Source: Pelagimonas varians
GTDB taxonomy: Bacteria > Pseudomonadota > Alphaproteobacteria > Rhodobacterales > Rhodobacteraceae
DNA: 64,000 nt
Direction of reading: 5' to 3'
Assembly (NCBI RefSeq): GCF_003208435.1
Contig: NZ_QKMF01000005.1
Location: 124,001-188,000 of the forward strand
Shown here: positions 8,525 to 16,050 of the stretch, piece by piece
Position numbering within the stretch: position 1 is the first letter of the stretch
How the letters are laid out: the number at the start of each line of letters is the position of its first letter
The notes under the pieces: generated by a model
Database searches by the model: none
The model's input: the letters and a program-made list of their open reading frames with translations, nothing else
What the model was told of the DNA's origin: nothing
Program-made: the position numbers and the translations under genes

Positions 8525-9124
8525 ATGCAGGCATTGATCGTAATTGATATTCAAAATGACTTTTGTCCCGGTGGTGCTCTGGCTGTGGCGGATGGTGATG
8601 CGATCATTGACCGGGTCAACAGTTTAATGGAACACGCAGATGCTGTTATTCTGACACAGGATTGGCATCCAGTAGGGCACAGTTCGTTTGCGTCGTCGCA
8701 TGCGGGTAATGCACCGTTTGAGGTGATCGATATGCCTTATGGTCCGCAGGTATTGTGGCCCGATCATTGTGTGCAAGGCTCTAACGGTGCGGCCTTTCAC
8801 CCCGATTTGGACGTCAACAAAGCGGAACTGATTATCCGCAAGGGATTCAGATCTGGTGTCGACAGCTACTCGGCGTTTTTTGAAAATGACCATGTAACAC
8901 CAACCGGCCTCGAGGGGTATTTGCGCAGCAGGGGTATTGACGAACTGGTGATGGTTGGTCTCGCAACGGACTTTTGCGTGAACTTCTCGGCTGTCGACGC
9001 GGCGAAGCTCGGGTTTAAGGTCAGCGTTCGCGAAGATTTGTGCCGCGCGATTGATATGGATGGATCTTTGTCGGCAGCCAGAAGCGGCATGCTCGCGGCT
9101 GGAATCGCTCTTGTTGATGGGTAG
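8525..9124 (+). CDS. pncA: Nicotinamidase (bifunctional nicotinamidase/pyrazinamidase)
   Basis: PncA hydrolyses nicotinamide to nicotinate and ammonia for NAD salvage. The 199-residue isochorismatase-fold protein has the catalytic Asp in VIDIQNDFCPGGAL (about residue 10), the metal-binding WHP region (LTQDWHPVGHSSFASSH), the lysine-containing IIRKGF segment, and the nucleophile Cys151 in LATDFCVNFSAVDA. The start at 8525 is chosen because GGAGG lies eight bases before it; the upstream in-frame ATG at 8504 lacks one. It is transcribed divergently from the Hsp70-like gene across about 107 bases. Confidence 0.93.
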   Translation: MQALIVIDIQNDFCPGGALAVADGDAIIDRVNSLMEHADAVILTQDWHPVGHSSFASSHAGNAPFEVIDMPYGPQVLWPDHCVQGSNGAAFHPDLDVNKAELIIRKGFRSGVDSYSAFFENDHVTPTGLEGYLRSRGIDELVMVGLATDFCVNFSAVDAAKLGFKVSVREDLCRAIDMDGSLSAARSGMLAAGIALVDG

Positions 9125-9222
9125 GGTTCGTCCTTGCCGACGCTGGCCGGTGAATTCGGACTTGAGCGATTGTGACTTACTTTCACCTTGGCGTGCGCTT
9201 GGCTGCGCCCTAAATAGTAGAC

Positions 9223-9978
9223 ATGAAATTTTTTAAAAAACGCCAACCCAAGCCGTCTGGATTCATCGGTGCCCTTGCGCCGGATGTTCCCTTTTACGCA
9301 ATTGGGGATATCCACGGCAGCGACTTATTATTAGAACGATTGATTCAAAAACTGGCCAATTTGGCTCATCCTGAGGCACGTTTGGTTTGCGTTGGCGATT
9401 TCGTTGATCGCGGTGAGCAAAGTGCACAAGTGCTGCACCGTTTGTTCGAAATGCAAAACAATGCGGGCGACTTGATGGTGTGCTTGATGGGCAATCACGA
9501 ACACATGATGCTCAAGTTTTTGGATGAACCTGTCAGCCACGGTGCGCGGTGGTTGCGTTATGGTGGGCTGCAAACATTGGCTAGCTTTCAGGTCGCCGGA
9601 CTGCCAGGCAGTTCAGCGACCGAGATGGAATGGATTGCATTGCGTGATCGCTTCCGTGAGGCTCTGGGGCCGGAATTGGAAAACTGGGTGCGTAATTTAC
9701 CGTCGCATTGGAGAACCGGAAATGTGTCGGTTGTGCACGCGGGGGCCGATCCATCGATGCCGATTGCCGGTCAAGATCGTTCTACACTTTTGTGGGGGCA
9801 CCCGGACTTTTTCAAAGTGCCGCGCACGGACGGAGAATGGGTTGTGCACGGCCATACCATTGTAGATGTGGCTCAAACAAAAGACGGCCGTATCTCTGTT
9901 GACACGGGTGCCTATGCAACCGGTAAGCTGACCGCCGCCTTGGTTGAGCGCAGCAGGGTCAGCTTAATAGTCGGTTGA
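9223..9978 (+). CDS. Calcineurin-like metallophosphatase (serine/threonine protein phosphatase type)
   Basis: The 251-residue protein carries the full metallophosphatase motif set: GDIHG (residue 29 region), GDFVDRG, GNHE, a late WGH, and HGHT near the C-terminus. This resembles bacterial PrpA/ApaH-like enzymes that bind two metals. The gene converges on a Wza-type exporter, only three bases apart, and in relatives such phosphatases often neighbour polysaccharide genes. Whether its substrate is a phosphoprotein or a nucleotide cannot be told from the sequence. Confidence 0.85.
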   Translation: MKFFKKRQPKPSGFIGALAPDVPFYAIGDIHGSDLLLERLIQKLANLAHPEARLVCVGDFVDRGEQSAQVLHRLFEMQNNAGDLMVCLMGNHEHMMLKFLDEPVSHGARWLRYGGLQTLASFQVAGLPGSSATEMEWIALRDRFREALGPELENWVRNLPSHWRTGNVSVVHAGADPSMPIAGQDRSTLLWGHPDFFKVPRTDGEWVVHGHTIVDVAQTKDGRISVDTGAYATGKLTAALVERSRVSLIVG

Positions 9979-9981
9979 ACG

Positions 9982-11331
9982 CTATAGCGCGCCGAGAACG
10001 GAAGTTTCCGCTGTACGCAAGAGTGACGGGAACAATTGCTGCAATGCACGGCTCCACTTTGTAATCTGTTGCTCTTCGATGAAGACTACATCATTCGGAC
10101 GCATCTCCAGCTTTGTCGCAATAATCATATTTGCGGGATTGCGCGCGTCTAGATGGTAGGCAGTTATTGCCGCAAGGTTGTCGCTTTGATCATCTGATCT
10201 TAGGACATAAATCTGGCTGGGATCACCTGTTGTCGTGTCGAACCCGCCTTCAGAATAGAGAACGTCCGCCAAGGTAGCATGTTGTTGATACGGCAATTGA
10301 AAACGTGCCTGGTTTTCGACTTCACCGGTCAAATAGACATAGTCATGCTTTTCGGCACCCAATTTCGTGCGGAGCTCAAAAAGATCCCGACGTTCTTCCA
10401 GAGAATTTCGCTGCAATGCAACCTCGGTTTCGAGAGCTGTCAAAGTTGACTCGCGCGCATCGGTTCGCAACGAAATAATATCAATTTTCGATTTGTAAAA
10501 CTCTACCGCTCGGTCAAGATCGTAGCTGGTATCTACAAATACGGCATCGCCGTTGAGCAACACTTTGTCTTGCAGGTCTTGGCGGTCAAGATACATGCTC
10601 ACGGGCATTTCATAGAGGTTCCCGTCCCGATAAACACGAACAACAGCAAATTCTTTATCTCTAACCGAAACCCCGCCCGCGCTGGTCAGGGCAGCAGATA
10701 GCGTGAGTTTATTTAGGGTGATAGGGACAAGGGTAGCGCTTTTTACAGCCCCGCCTACAGCGACCTTTTTAGAATGAAATTCAGCCATTTCCAGGCTAAA
10801 TGACGGATCGATCTGGTTCTGGACGAGAACCTGAAACAGTCTGTCCTCGGCTTCTTGTACAGTCAGTCCGCTAAGCTGCACCGGCCCGACTTCTGGAATA
10901 GCGATCGAGCCATCGTCGCGCACGGTGTACCCTTGACGTTGGTTTTGAGCCGCAAGCAAACCCGAAAGCTGTTCGACTGTGGACCCACTGCTTTTTGTTG
11001 CCAGAAGTAAGACGTCGCCGACACCAATTTTATAGGGTTCAGGCAATGTATCTGGAAGGGGGCGAAATGTTTGTTGTTTTGGTGTTGTAGATGGCAAATA
11101 CGGTTCTGCTGGCAAAGCTCCAAGGCCCGGTTGACTGCTACCGGCACCAGCCGCCGCATAAAACACAGCCGGCAAAGCGCGCGGGGTGTAGGGCGATGAG
11201 TTGGCCCTAGAGACTTCGGCCGATGTCAGCGGGACAACCGTGACGGGCGAACCGTCTTCCCGCTCTTTCACTTCTGGACTTTGGTAGAGAACACCGCAGC
11301 CTGCCGATGCGAGAACAGAAATAAATGCCAT
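9982..11331 (-). CDS. Wza-type polysaccharide biosynthesis/export outer membrane lipoprotein
   Basis: This is an outer membrane polysaccharide exporter of the Wza/KpsD class. After a short signal (AFISVLASAGC, probable lipobox with an unusual Ser at -3) comes the Poly_export domain (about residues 95-180: PYKIGVGDVLLL, VRDDGSIAIPEVGPVQLSGLTVQEAE), then SLBB domains (VAVGGAVKSATLVPI; VYLTGEVENQARFQL) and a C-terminal segment MRPNDVVFIEEQQITKWSRAL. The start is uncertain: the ATG at 11331 and a TTG nine bases upstream both give a plausible signal, whereas the open frame continues to 11493. It lies downstream of the sugar transferase but is separated from it by a strong terminator, so it probably has its own promoter. 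Confidence 0.85.
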   Translation of the reverse strand: MAFISVLASAGCGVLYQSPEVKEREDGSPVTVVPLTSAEVSRANSSPYTPRALPAVFYAAAGAGSSQPGLGALPAEPYLPSTTPKQQTFRPLPDTLPEPYKIGVGDVLLLATKSSGSTVEQLSGLLAAQNQRQGYTVRDDGSIAIPEVGPVQLSGLTVQEAEDRLFQVLVQNQIDPSFSLEMAEFHSKKVAVGGAVKSATLVPITLNKLTLSAALTSAGGVSVRDKEFAVVRVYRDGNLYEMPVSMYLDRQDLQDKVLLNGDAVFVDTSYDLDRAVEFYKSKIDIISLRTDARESTLTALETEVALQRNSLEERRDLFELRTKLGAEKHDYVYLTGEVENQARFQLPYQQHATLADVLYSEGGFDTTTGDPSQIYVLRSDDQSDNLAAITAYHLDARNPANMIIATKLEMRPNDVVFIEEQQITKWSRALQQLFPSLLRTAETSVLGAL

Positions 11332-11600
11332 TGTTCGCAAAGGTCGGAGGCTTGTTCCAAAGCTACCGATAAGAAGACCAAATCTGTGGGCTTTTGTTCG
11401 TGGATCAGCCAATTTGTAGTCCCCCGGGGATTGGGTTGGTAAATGAAGTTGTATGCACAAGGAGATTAAAGCCGCTGCGTTTAATGTCCACATTCTTTAA
11501 AGAACTGAACGATGCGACACGACATGTAGTAATTTCGCTGCGTGTCTTTGGCCGATTTTGATACATATGTGCAACATTTAGTGGGCATGTTCGAAGGATG

Positions 11601-11644
11601 AAAATGACCCTAGCTGCTATGCAATCTGCAGCTAGGGTCATTTT
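11601..11644 (-). terminator. Rho-independent terminator after the sugar transferase
   Basis: A perfect 17-bp inverted repeat (arms 11601-11617 and 11628-11644) with a 10-base loop. On the minus strand it ends in a T-run, and the arms begin with AAAA, so it could act in both directions. It starts 48 bases after the sugar transferase stop and should cut that transcript before the wza-type gene. Confidence 0.9.
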
Positions 11645-11691
11645 GTATTCTTTTGACGGCGTCGCAAATGCCGGTTTCCGGCTGCGCAGTA

Positions 11692-12354
11692 TTAAGCTCC
11701 GGCTCGGCGTGCAACGACCGAAAGTGTCCGCCAAAAAATCCACATTTCAAGGCCAAATCCGCGATGCGTGATGTAGTACAGGTCCGCCTGAACTTTGCGC
11801 CGTGTTGCGGTTGTACCTTCAATATAACCCAGTTCAGTCTGCGCCAAGCCACTGATACCCGGCCGCACCATATGGCGCTCGCGGTATCCAGGGATTGTCT
11901 GCAGATACTCTTCCGCGTGATCAATGAAGTCAGGGCGTGGACCGATCAAGCTCATATCGCCCATCAGAACGTTCAAAATTTGCGGTAATTCATCCAGCCG
12001 ACTTTTACGCAGAAAATGCCCAAGTGGCGTGATGCGGTCCAACTCGAGCGGATCATCAGCTGAGCGGGTAATTTTGGTAACTTTGCGCATCGACCGGAAT
12101 TTGATGGCTTGAAAGCTTTTGCAGCCCCTGCCCATCCGTTTTTGAACAAAGAAAATAGAGCCTTGATTGAGAAATGGATTGAGCACCAAAAGCACCAAAA
12201 TGGCACCCAACAGGCCTGGAAGCAGCGCAATGCTAACCATGATATCGAAGCTGCGTTTGAATACACGGAAGAACGTGCTGCCCAAAGAAAGTTCGGTGTG
12301 GGACACGTGTCCAGTGGTACCGGACGCGCTGTTTAGCATTGTGGAATCAAACAC
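11692..12354 (-). CDS. Priming sugar transferase (undecaprenyl-phosphate glycosyl-1-phosphate transferase type)
   Basis: The 220-residue protein belongs to the bacterial sugar transferase family (ExoY/PglC-like), which moves a sugar-1-phosphate onto undecaprenyl phosphate to begin exopolysaccharide synthesis at the inner membrane. It has one hydrophobic hairpin (about residues 35-62), then [10 protein letters not shown], the KFRSM motif, [21 protein letters not shown] and RPGISGLAQ, all hallmarks of the catalytic domain. The start is a GTG at 12354 with AGAGGG seven bases upstream; an internal ATG follows five codons later. The long upstream leader contains an attenuator-like hairpin and a CtrA-like box. 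Confidence 0.93.
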   Translation of the reverse strand: MFDSTMLNSASGTTGHVSHTELSLGSTFFRVFKRSFDIMVSIALLPGLLGAILVLLVLNPFLNQGSIFFVQKRMGRGCKSFQAIKFRSMRKVTKITRSADDPLELDRITPLGHFLRKSRLDELPQILNVLMGDMSLIGPRPDFIDHAEEYLQTIPGYRERHMVRPGISGLAQTELGYIEGTTATRRKVQADLYYITHRGFGLEMWIFWRTLSVVARRAGA

Positions 12355-12402
12355 CTTTGCACCCTCTGATTTAATTTAAATTCAATTGATTTTCTGGGAA
12401 AA

Positions 12403-12442
12403 ACACCCAGACGACTATTCTTTGGAATAGCTGGATGGGTGT
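12403..12442 (-). promoter_or_regulatory. Terminator-like hairpin in the sugar transferase leader
   Basis: On the minus strand the arms ACACCCA and TGGGTGT enclose an inner CTATTC/GAATAG stem with a four-base loop, and the structure is followed at once by TTTTT. It sits about 50-90 bases before the GTG start of the sugar transferase. It could be a transcription attenuator, or the terminator of a short leader RNA. Confidence 0.5.
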
Positions 12443-12453
12443 CTTTAAGTCAA

Positions 12454-12469
12454 TTAAGAATACGTTAAC
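12454..12469 (+). promoter_or_regulatory. CtrA-like box TTAA-N7-TTAAC
   Basis: An exact match to the alphaproteobacterial CtrA consensus lies about 100 bases upstream of the sugar transferase start. CtrA control of surface polysaccharide is plausible in this group; binding is inferred from sequence only, and a single match of this length can occur by chance. Confidence 0.4.
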
Positions 12470-12774
12470 CTTTTGCGACGGCTGCCGCGTTTTTGAGCAG
12501 CTTGGCCGACGATTTATCGGTCCAGTTGAGTGGAGGTGGACGAATGTTCGGAAGGGTTTTTGCGGCAAGTTGTTAAAAATAGTAATAAAAATTTTTCTTT
12601 CGGCCCCCTCTGCGAAGTGTGACATCGACATGACAGGCAACTTTCGATCGTTAACTATATCGTTTGATTCTTTTGGGGAATGCCTGAAAATGAAGCAGTA
12701 CGAGGTGGGAAATGCACTTTAAAAGTGTGTCTGCACTTTAGGTGCAGCCTCAGGCGGGGTCGTTGCGATCCGAT

Positions 12775-14472
12775 TCACCCCATCCAACGGCGTACCGGTG
12801 CGGCAGATTTCTCTAGCGGCTGGCAAACGATATCCAACAAGGTCGGTTCTTGTGCCGCAATTGCCTCTGCTAGGGCGATCTCCAGATCTTGAGCGGTTTC
12901 GATCCGCCATGATCGAATGCCAAAACCGCGTGCAATCATGGCATGATCCGTACGTTCGAAATCGACGTTGTAATACCTCTTGTCGCAATCCGCATGTTGG
13001 CTGGCTTTGATCCATCCAAACGATGCATTGGAAAAAACCAAATAGGTGATCGGAGCGCCAACGCGACGGATGGTTTCCAGTTCGCCGCAGGAAAACCCAA
13101 AGGACCCGTCGCCCATCATCGCCACAACTTTTCGATCAGGTTGCCCGAACCATGCGCCGAGTGCGGCGGGCAACGCATAGCCCAAAGCGCCATGCGCCCG
13201 ATTGGTAATGTAATGCCGGCCGGGAAACTTTTGTTGAGAGTACGCGTTATAATAAGGGCAGCTTGTGCCGGGGTCCGAAACGACGGTGGCTGTGTCCGGC
13301 ATCAGTCTGTTCAGTGTATCGATGATCCGTTCGGGCCGCAAAGGCACCTGTTCGTCCGCCGCAAGTTTGGCGAAGCGCGCAAATTTCCGCGCCTTGATGT
13401 CGGCGATATGTTTGGCCGCCCCGAAAGTGGGAAGGTCCGGGATCGCGTCCAGCGCGCGGTTCAGCGCGGTCAACACAAGTTTCAGGTCTCCAACAACGCC
13501 AACTTCGGTCTGATAATTGGCACCGATTGTCATTGGGTCGCTGTCGAAATGTATAATACGGGTGTTGGCACTCGGGGCTTCCCAGCGGGACGTCGTGGTT
13601 GATCCCGCGCGGCACCCCATAAAGACAACGAGGTCGGCGGCCTCCATCATTTCCCATGTCTCGTCTGTGCCGCCGTTAGACCCGACGACGCCCAAAGATT
13701 GCGGATGGGTGTCCGCCAAAGAGCCTTTGCCTGAAATCGAGGTTGCAACGGCAAGGTCGAGGCGTGTTGCCAGATGGTCTAGCTCGTCCATCGCACCTGA
13801 GATGACGATACCACCACCGCATATCACCAAAGGTTGGCGTGCGGATAGCAATGCGGCGGCGGCATCTTGAACCGATTGCCCGTCGGGCCCTGACCGATAT
13901 GCCGGAAATGTCGCGTGTTGTGGATCACCCCAGACGTCGTCGCTAGGAACCGGATCATATAGGATGTCATAGGGCAGGCCCAAATGGGCGGCACCGCTTC
14001 GGCCGGTTGTCATGGCCCGAAATGCCTGCCGCACCATGCGTGGAATTTGATCGGCGCGTTTGATGACGGTATTGAATTTGGTCAGTGGTTTCATCAAGGC
14101 GTCTTGGTCGACCTCGGTCAGAGGAAACTTTCCGTAGGATCCGACCGAAATATCGGTGGTGATGGCCAGTACGGCATAAGAGCTTTCGTTGGCTTCGATC
14201 AGGCCGGGTAGAATGTAGGTTGCCCCACCACCAGACGGGCCTTCGCAGACTCCAACCCGGCCCGTCACACGGGCATACCCATCGGCCATATATGCGGCAT
14301 GGCGTTCATCGCGCACCAAAACATGTGTGATGCCATGATCCAGATTTCGCATTGCATCATAGAACGGCAGTGTGGTGTCCCCACAAAGGCCGAAAATATG
14401 GGTCACCCCGTGCGCTTCAAGGCTGCGGACCATAGCCTGTGCGCCAGTCATTGAATTGCTTGCTTCGGTCAT
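12775..14472 (-). CDS. Thiamine pyrophosphate-dependent enzyme (acetolactate synthase-like)
   Basis: At 565 residues, this has the three-domain layout of the acetolactate synthase/decarboxylase superfamily: an N-terminal pyrimidine-binding domain (GVTHIFGLCGDTT, with the cofactor-activating Glu in VRDERHAAYMADGYAR), a central domain (residues 190-320), and a C-terminal TPP domain with MMGDGSFGFSCGELETI and a late SNASFGW in place of the usual NN. The reaction is not determined; a 2-oxo-acid decarboxylase or ligase is likely. The start at 14472 is a choice among three in-frame ATGs with no clear ribosome site. It diverges from a GntR regulator and a racemase-family gene, which suggests one regulated pathway. 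Confidence 0.85.
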   Translation of the reverse strand: MTEASNSMTGAQAMVRSLEAHGVTHIFGLCGDTTLPFYDAMRNLDHGITHVLVRDERHAAYMADGYARVTGRVGVCEGPSGGGATYILPGLIEANESSYAVLAITTDISVGSYGKFPLTEVDQDALMKPLTKFNTVIKRADQIPRMVRQAFRAMTTGRSGAAHLGLPYDILYDPVPSDDVWGDPQHATFPAYRSGPDGQSVQDAAAALLSARQPLVICGGGIVISGAMDELDHLATRLDLAVATSISGKGSLADTHPQSLGVVGSNGGTDETWEMMEAADLVVFMGCRAGSTTTSRWEAPSANTRIIHFDSDPMTIGANYQTEVGVVGDLKLVLTALNRALDAIPDLPTFGAAKHIADIKARKFARFAKLAADEQVPLRPERIIDTLNRLMPDTATVVSDPGTSCPYYNAYSQQKFPGRHYITNRAHGALGYALPAALGAWFGQPDRKVVAMMGDGSFGFSCGELETIRRVGAPITYLVFSNASFGWIKASQHADCDKRYYNVDFERTDHAMIARGFGIRSWRIETAQDLEIALAEAIAAQEPTLLDIVCQPLEKSAAPVRRWMG

Positions 14473-14506
14473 TGGCTGTCTCATTGAAGTGAGTGGTGTG
14501 TTCCAA

Positions 14507-14518
14507 GCTGTATACAGC
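14507..14518. promoter_or_regulatory. Probable GntR operator (palindrome)
   Basis: GCTGTATACAGC is a perfect 12-base palindrome between the divergent TPP-enzyme and gntR genes. The TGTATACA core is the classic target shape of FadR/FCD-type GntR regulators, and such a regulator is encoded next to it, so autoregulation and control of the divergent gene are likely. Confidence 0.6.
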
Positions 14519-14525
14519 ATGTGAT

Positions 14526-14552
14526 GCGCAAATGTCTACAAACCATTTGCGC
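14526..14552. promoter_or_regulatory. Second inverted repeat in the TPP-enzyme/gntR region
   Basis: GCGCAAATG and CATTTGCGC form perfect nine-base arms around a nine-base spacer, eight bases from the GTATAC palindrome. It may be a second operator or a binding site for another regulator; there is no T-run, so it is not a terminator. Confidence 0.45.
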
Positions 14553-14603
14553 TGGCCCGCCAAGATGCCCTATGTCTAGGCCAAGCAACTGAAGGGGCCG
14601 CAA

Positions 14604-15263
14604 ATGGCCAATAGCGTCGACAGCATTTATGGGCAGGTCCGCGAAATGGCCGCCAATTTTGAATTCAAACCAGAAGAGCGAATCAACGAAAGCGCCCTGT
14701 CCAAGGCGCTTGGCGCAAGCCGGACGCCGCTGCGTGAAGCGCTCAACAGATTGGTGGCCGAAGGGCTTCTATACGCGCAAGACGGCAAAGGCTTCTTTTG
14801 TCGTTCGCTAAGCCCCGAAAAGATCTTACATCTTTATGAGCTGCGCGAAGCCATCGAAACGCATGCCGGTAGACTGGCCGTAGCGCGGGCAAGCGACGAC
14901 GAATTACGTGAGCTCCGCGACTACTTGAAAAGCAGCCAAAACGAATACGTTCCGGGAACGCCGCCCCACAGGCTGGCGGAAATGGACGAAGGGTTTCACA
15001 TGCGCGTGGTTGGGCTGGCACACAACCCGGAGCTGGTTCGGGCGCTGCAAAATATCTATGTGCAAATCCGCTATGTGCGCCTGATCGCGATCCGCAACAA
15101 GCTGGACCTGACACACACCGCGCATTCCGGAATTCTAGAAGCTTTGATGGACCGGAATGCGGATTTGGTCACCCAGCGGTTGGCCGATCATGTGCGCACC
15201 AGCAACGAAGAGGCGACGCAGACTGTGCGGCAGGCCTATTCGCAACTCTATGTTCCCAGTTAA
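14604..15263 (+). CDS. GntR-family transcriptional regulator (FCD domain)
   Basis: The 219-residue protein has a winged helix-turn-helix at residues 1-70 (NESALSKALGASRTPLREALNRLVAEGLL, the GntR signature with the RTPLREAL recognition helix) and an all-helical FCD ligand-binding domain with the metal-type ligands Asp/His/His (EMDEGFHMRVVGLAHNP, HSGILEALMDRN, RLADHV). Such regulators usually repress a neighbouring catabolic gene set until a small acid binds. The GTATAC palindrome at 14507-14518 is its likely operator. The ATG has GAAGGGG upstream. It is co-directional with the racemase-family gene 12 bases downstream. Confidence 0.93.
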   Translation: MANSVDSIYGQVREMAANFEFKPEERINESALSKALGASRTPLREALNRLVAEGLLYAQDGKGFFCRSLSPEKILHLYELREAIETHAGRLAVARASDDELRELRDYLKSSQNEYVPGTPPHRLAEMDEGFHMRVVGLAHNPELVRALQNIYVQIRYVRLIAIRNKLDLTHTAHSGILEALMDRNADLVTQRLADHVRTSNEEATQTVRQAYSQLYVPS

Positions 15264-15275
15264 AAAGGCGGGCGA

Positions 15276-16025
15276 ATGTCGTTTCAATATGGCGGAAAAA
15301 CAGTTTACGGGGCGACGCTCGGCATATTGATGCTGGAGACGCGGTTTCCACGGATATTGGGTGATCTGGGCAATGCGGGCACCTTTCCATTTCCTGTTCA
15401 ATATCGGGTGGTGCGCGGGGCAAGTCCGGACAAAGTTGTGCGGCAAAACCCAATGGACTTGGTCGATGACTTCATCTCGGCGGGTAAGGATCTGGTTGCC
15501 TCCGGCTGTGACGGGCTGACCACCAACTGCGGATTTTTAGCCTTGATCCAAGATCGGTTGGCGCAAGAGGTTGGCGTACCGGTTGCCACATCTTCGTTGA
15601 TGCAAATTCCGATGGTTCAGGCCCTACTGCCTTCCACCAAACGGGTTGGCGTTCTGACAATTTCCGAAGCGACATTGACCCCGGCCCATCTGTTGGCGGC
15701 AGGGGTTGGCGATCCGGCGCAGGTTCCCATTGTTGGAACCGCAGCGGGCGGTGAATTCACCACCCGAATTTTGGGTGACCACCTGGAGATCGACTTTGAA
15801 CGCTGTCGCCAAGACATGGTGGATGCAGCAAATCGATTGATGGCAGAGCATAGAGACATCGGCGCAATCGTTTTGGAATGCACCAATATGACGCCCTATG
15901 CTGCGGATATTCGCAAAATCACCGGATTGCCGGTCTATTCGGTCTATACGCTGGCCCGCTGGTTCCACCAATCTTTGGAACCAGACGCCTTTGCACTGAA
16001 TTTGGCTGACCCACGCCGCGGTTGA
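15276..16025 (+). CDS. Aspartate/glutamate racemase-family protein
   Basis: The 249-residue protein belongs to the Asp/Glu/hydantoin racemase superfamily, which includes arylmalonate decarboxylase and maleate isomerase. Two catalytic-type cysteines are visible: Cys85 in LTTNCGFL and a second in LECTNMTPYA near residue 207, the pair expected for a two-base racemase. The substrate cannot be assigned. It lies in an operon with the GntR gene and is divergent from the TPP enzyme, so it probably provides or rearranges a substrate of that pathway. A hairpin terminator overlaps the gap after its stop and the end of tex. Confidence 0.8.
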   Translation: MSFQYGGKTVYGATLGILMLETRFPRILGDLGNAGTFPFPVQYRVVRGASPDKVVRQNPMDLVDDFISAGKDLVASGCDGLTTNCGFLALIQDRLAQEVGVPVATSSLMQIPMVQALLPSTKRVGVLTISEATLTPAHLLAAGVGDPAQVPIVGTAAGGEFTTRILGDHLEIDFERCRQDMVDAANRLMAEHRDIGAIVLECTNMTPYAADIRKITGLPVYSVYTLARWFHQSLEPDAFALNLADPRRG

Positions 16026-16050
16026 AAGGGGGTTAGCCCCCCTTCTTTTT
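16026..16050 (+). terminator. Terminator hairpin overlapping the tex stop codon
   Basis: Arms AAGGGGG (16026-16032) and CCCCCTT (16038-16044) with a loop of five bases, followed by CTTTTT. The loop contains the stop codon of the convergent tex gene. It should end the gntR-racemase transcript. Confidence 0.65.

Larger units (their letters stand above)
12355..12774. other. 420-base gene-free AT-rich region
   Basis: No convincing gene is seen between the sugar transferase and the TPP-enzyme gene. The open frames here have no recognisable protein features. The stretch holds the leader hairpin (12403-12442), the CtrA-like box (12454-12469), an A/T-rich tract around 12570-12600, and a small inverted repeat CTGCAC-N5-GTGCAG at 12731-12747 just after the TPP-enzyme stop that may be a weak terminator. 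A small RNA read leftwards and ending at the hairpin is possible but unproven. Confidence 0.5.

Noticed and set aside
12371-12722. Frames on both strands in the sugar transferase upstream region
   Set aside because: They cross the hairpin and the CtrA-like box and have no protein-like features.
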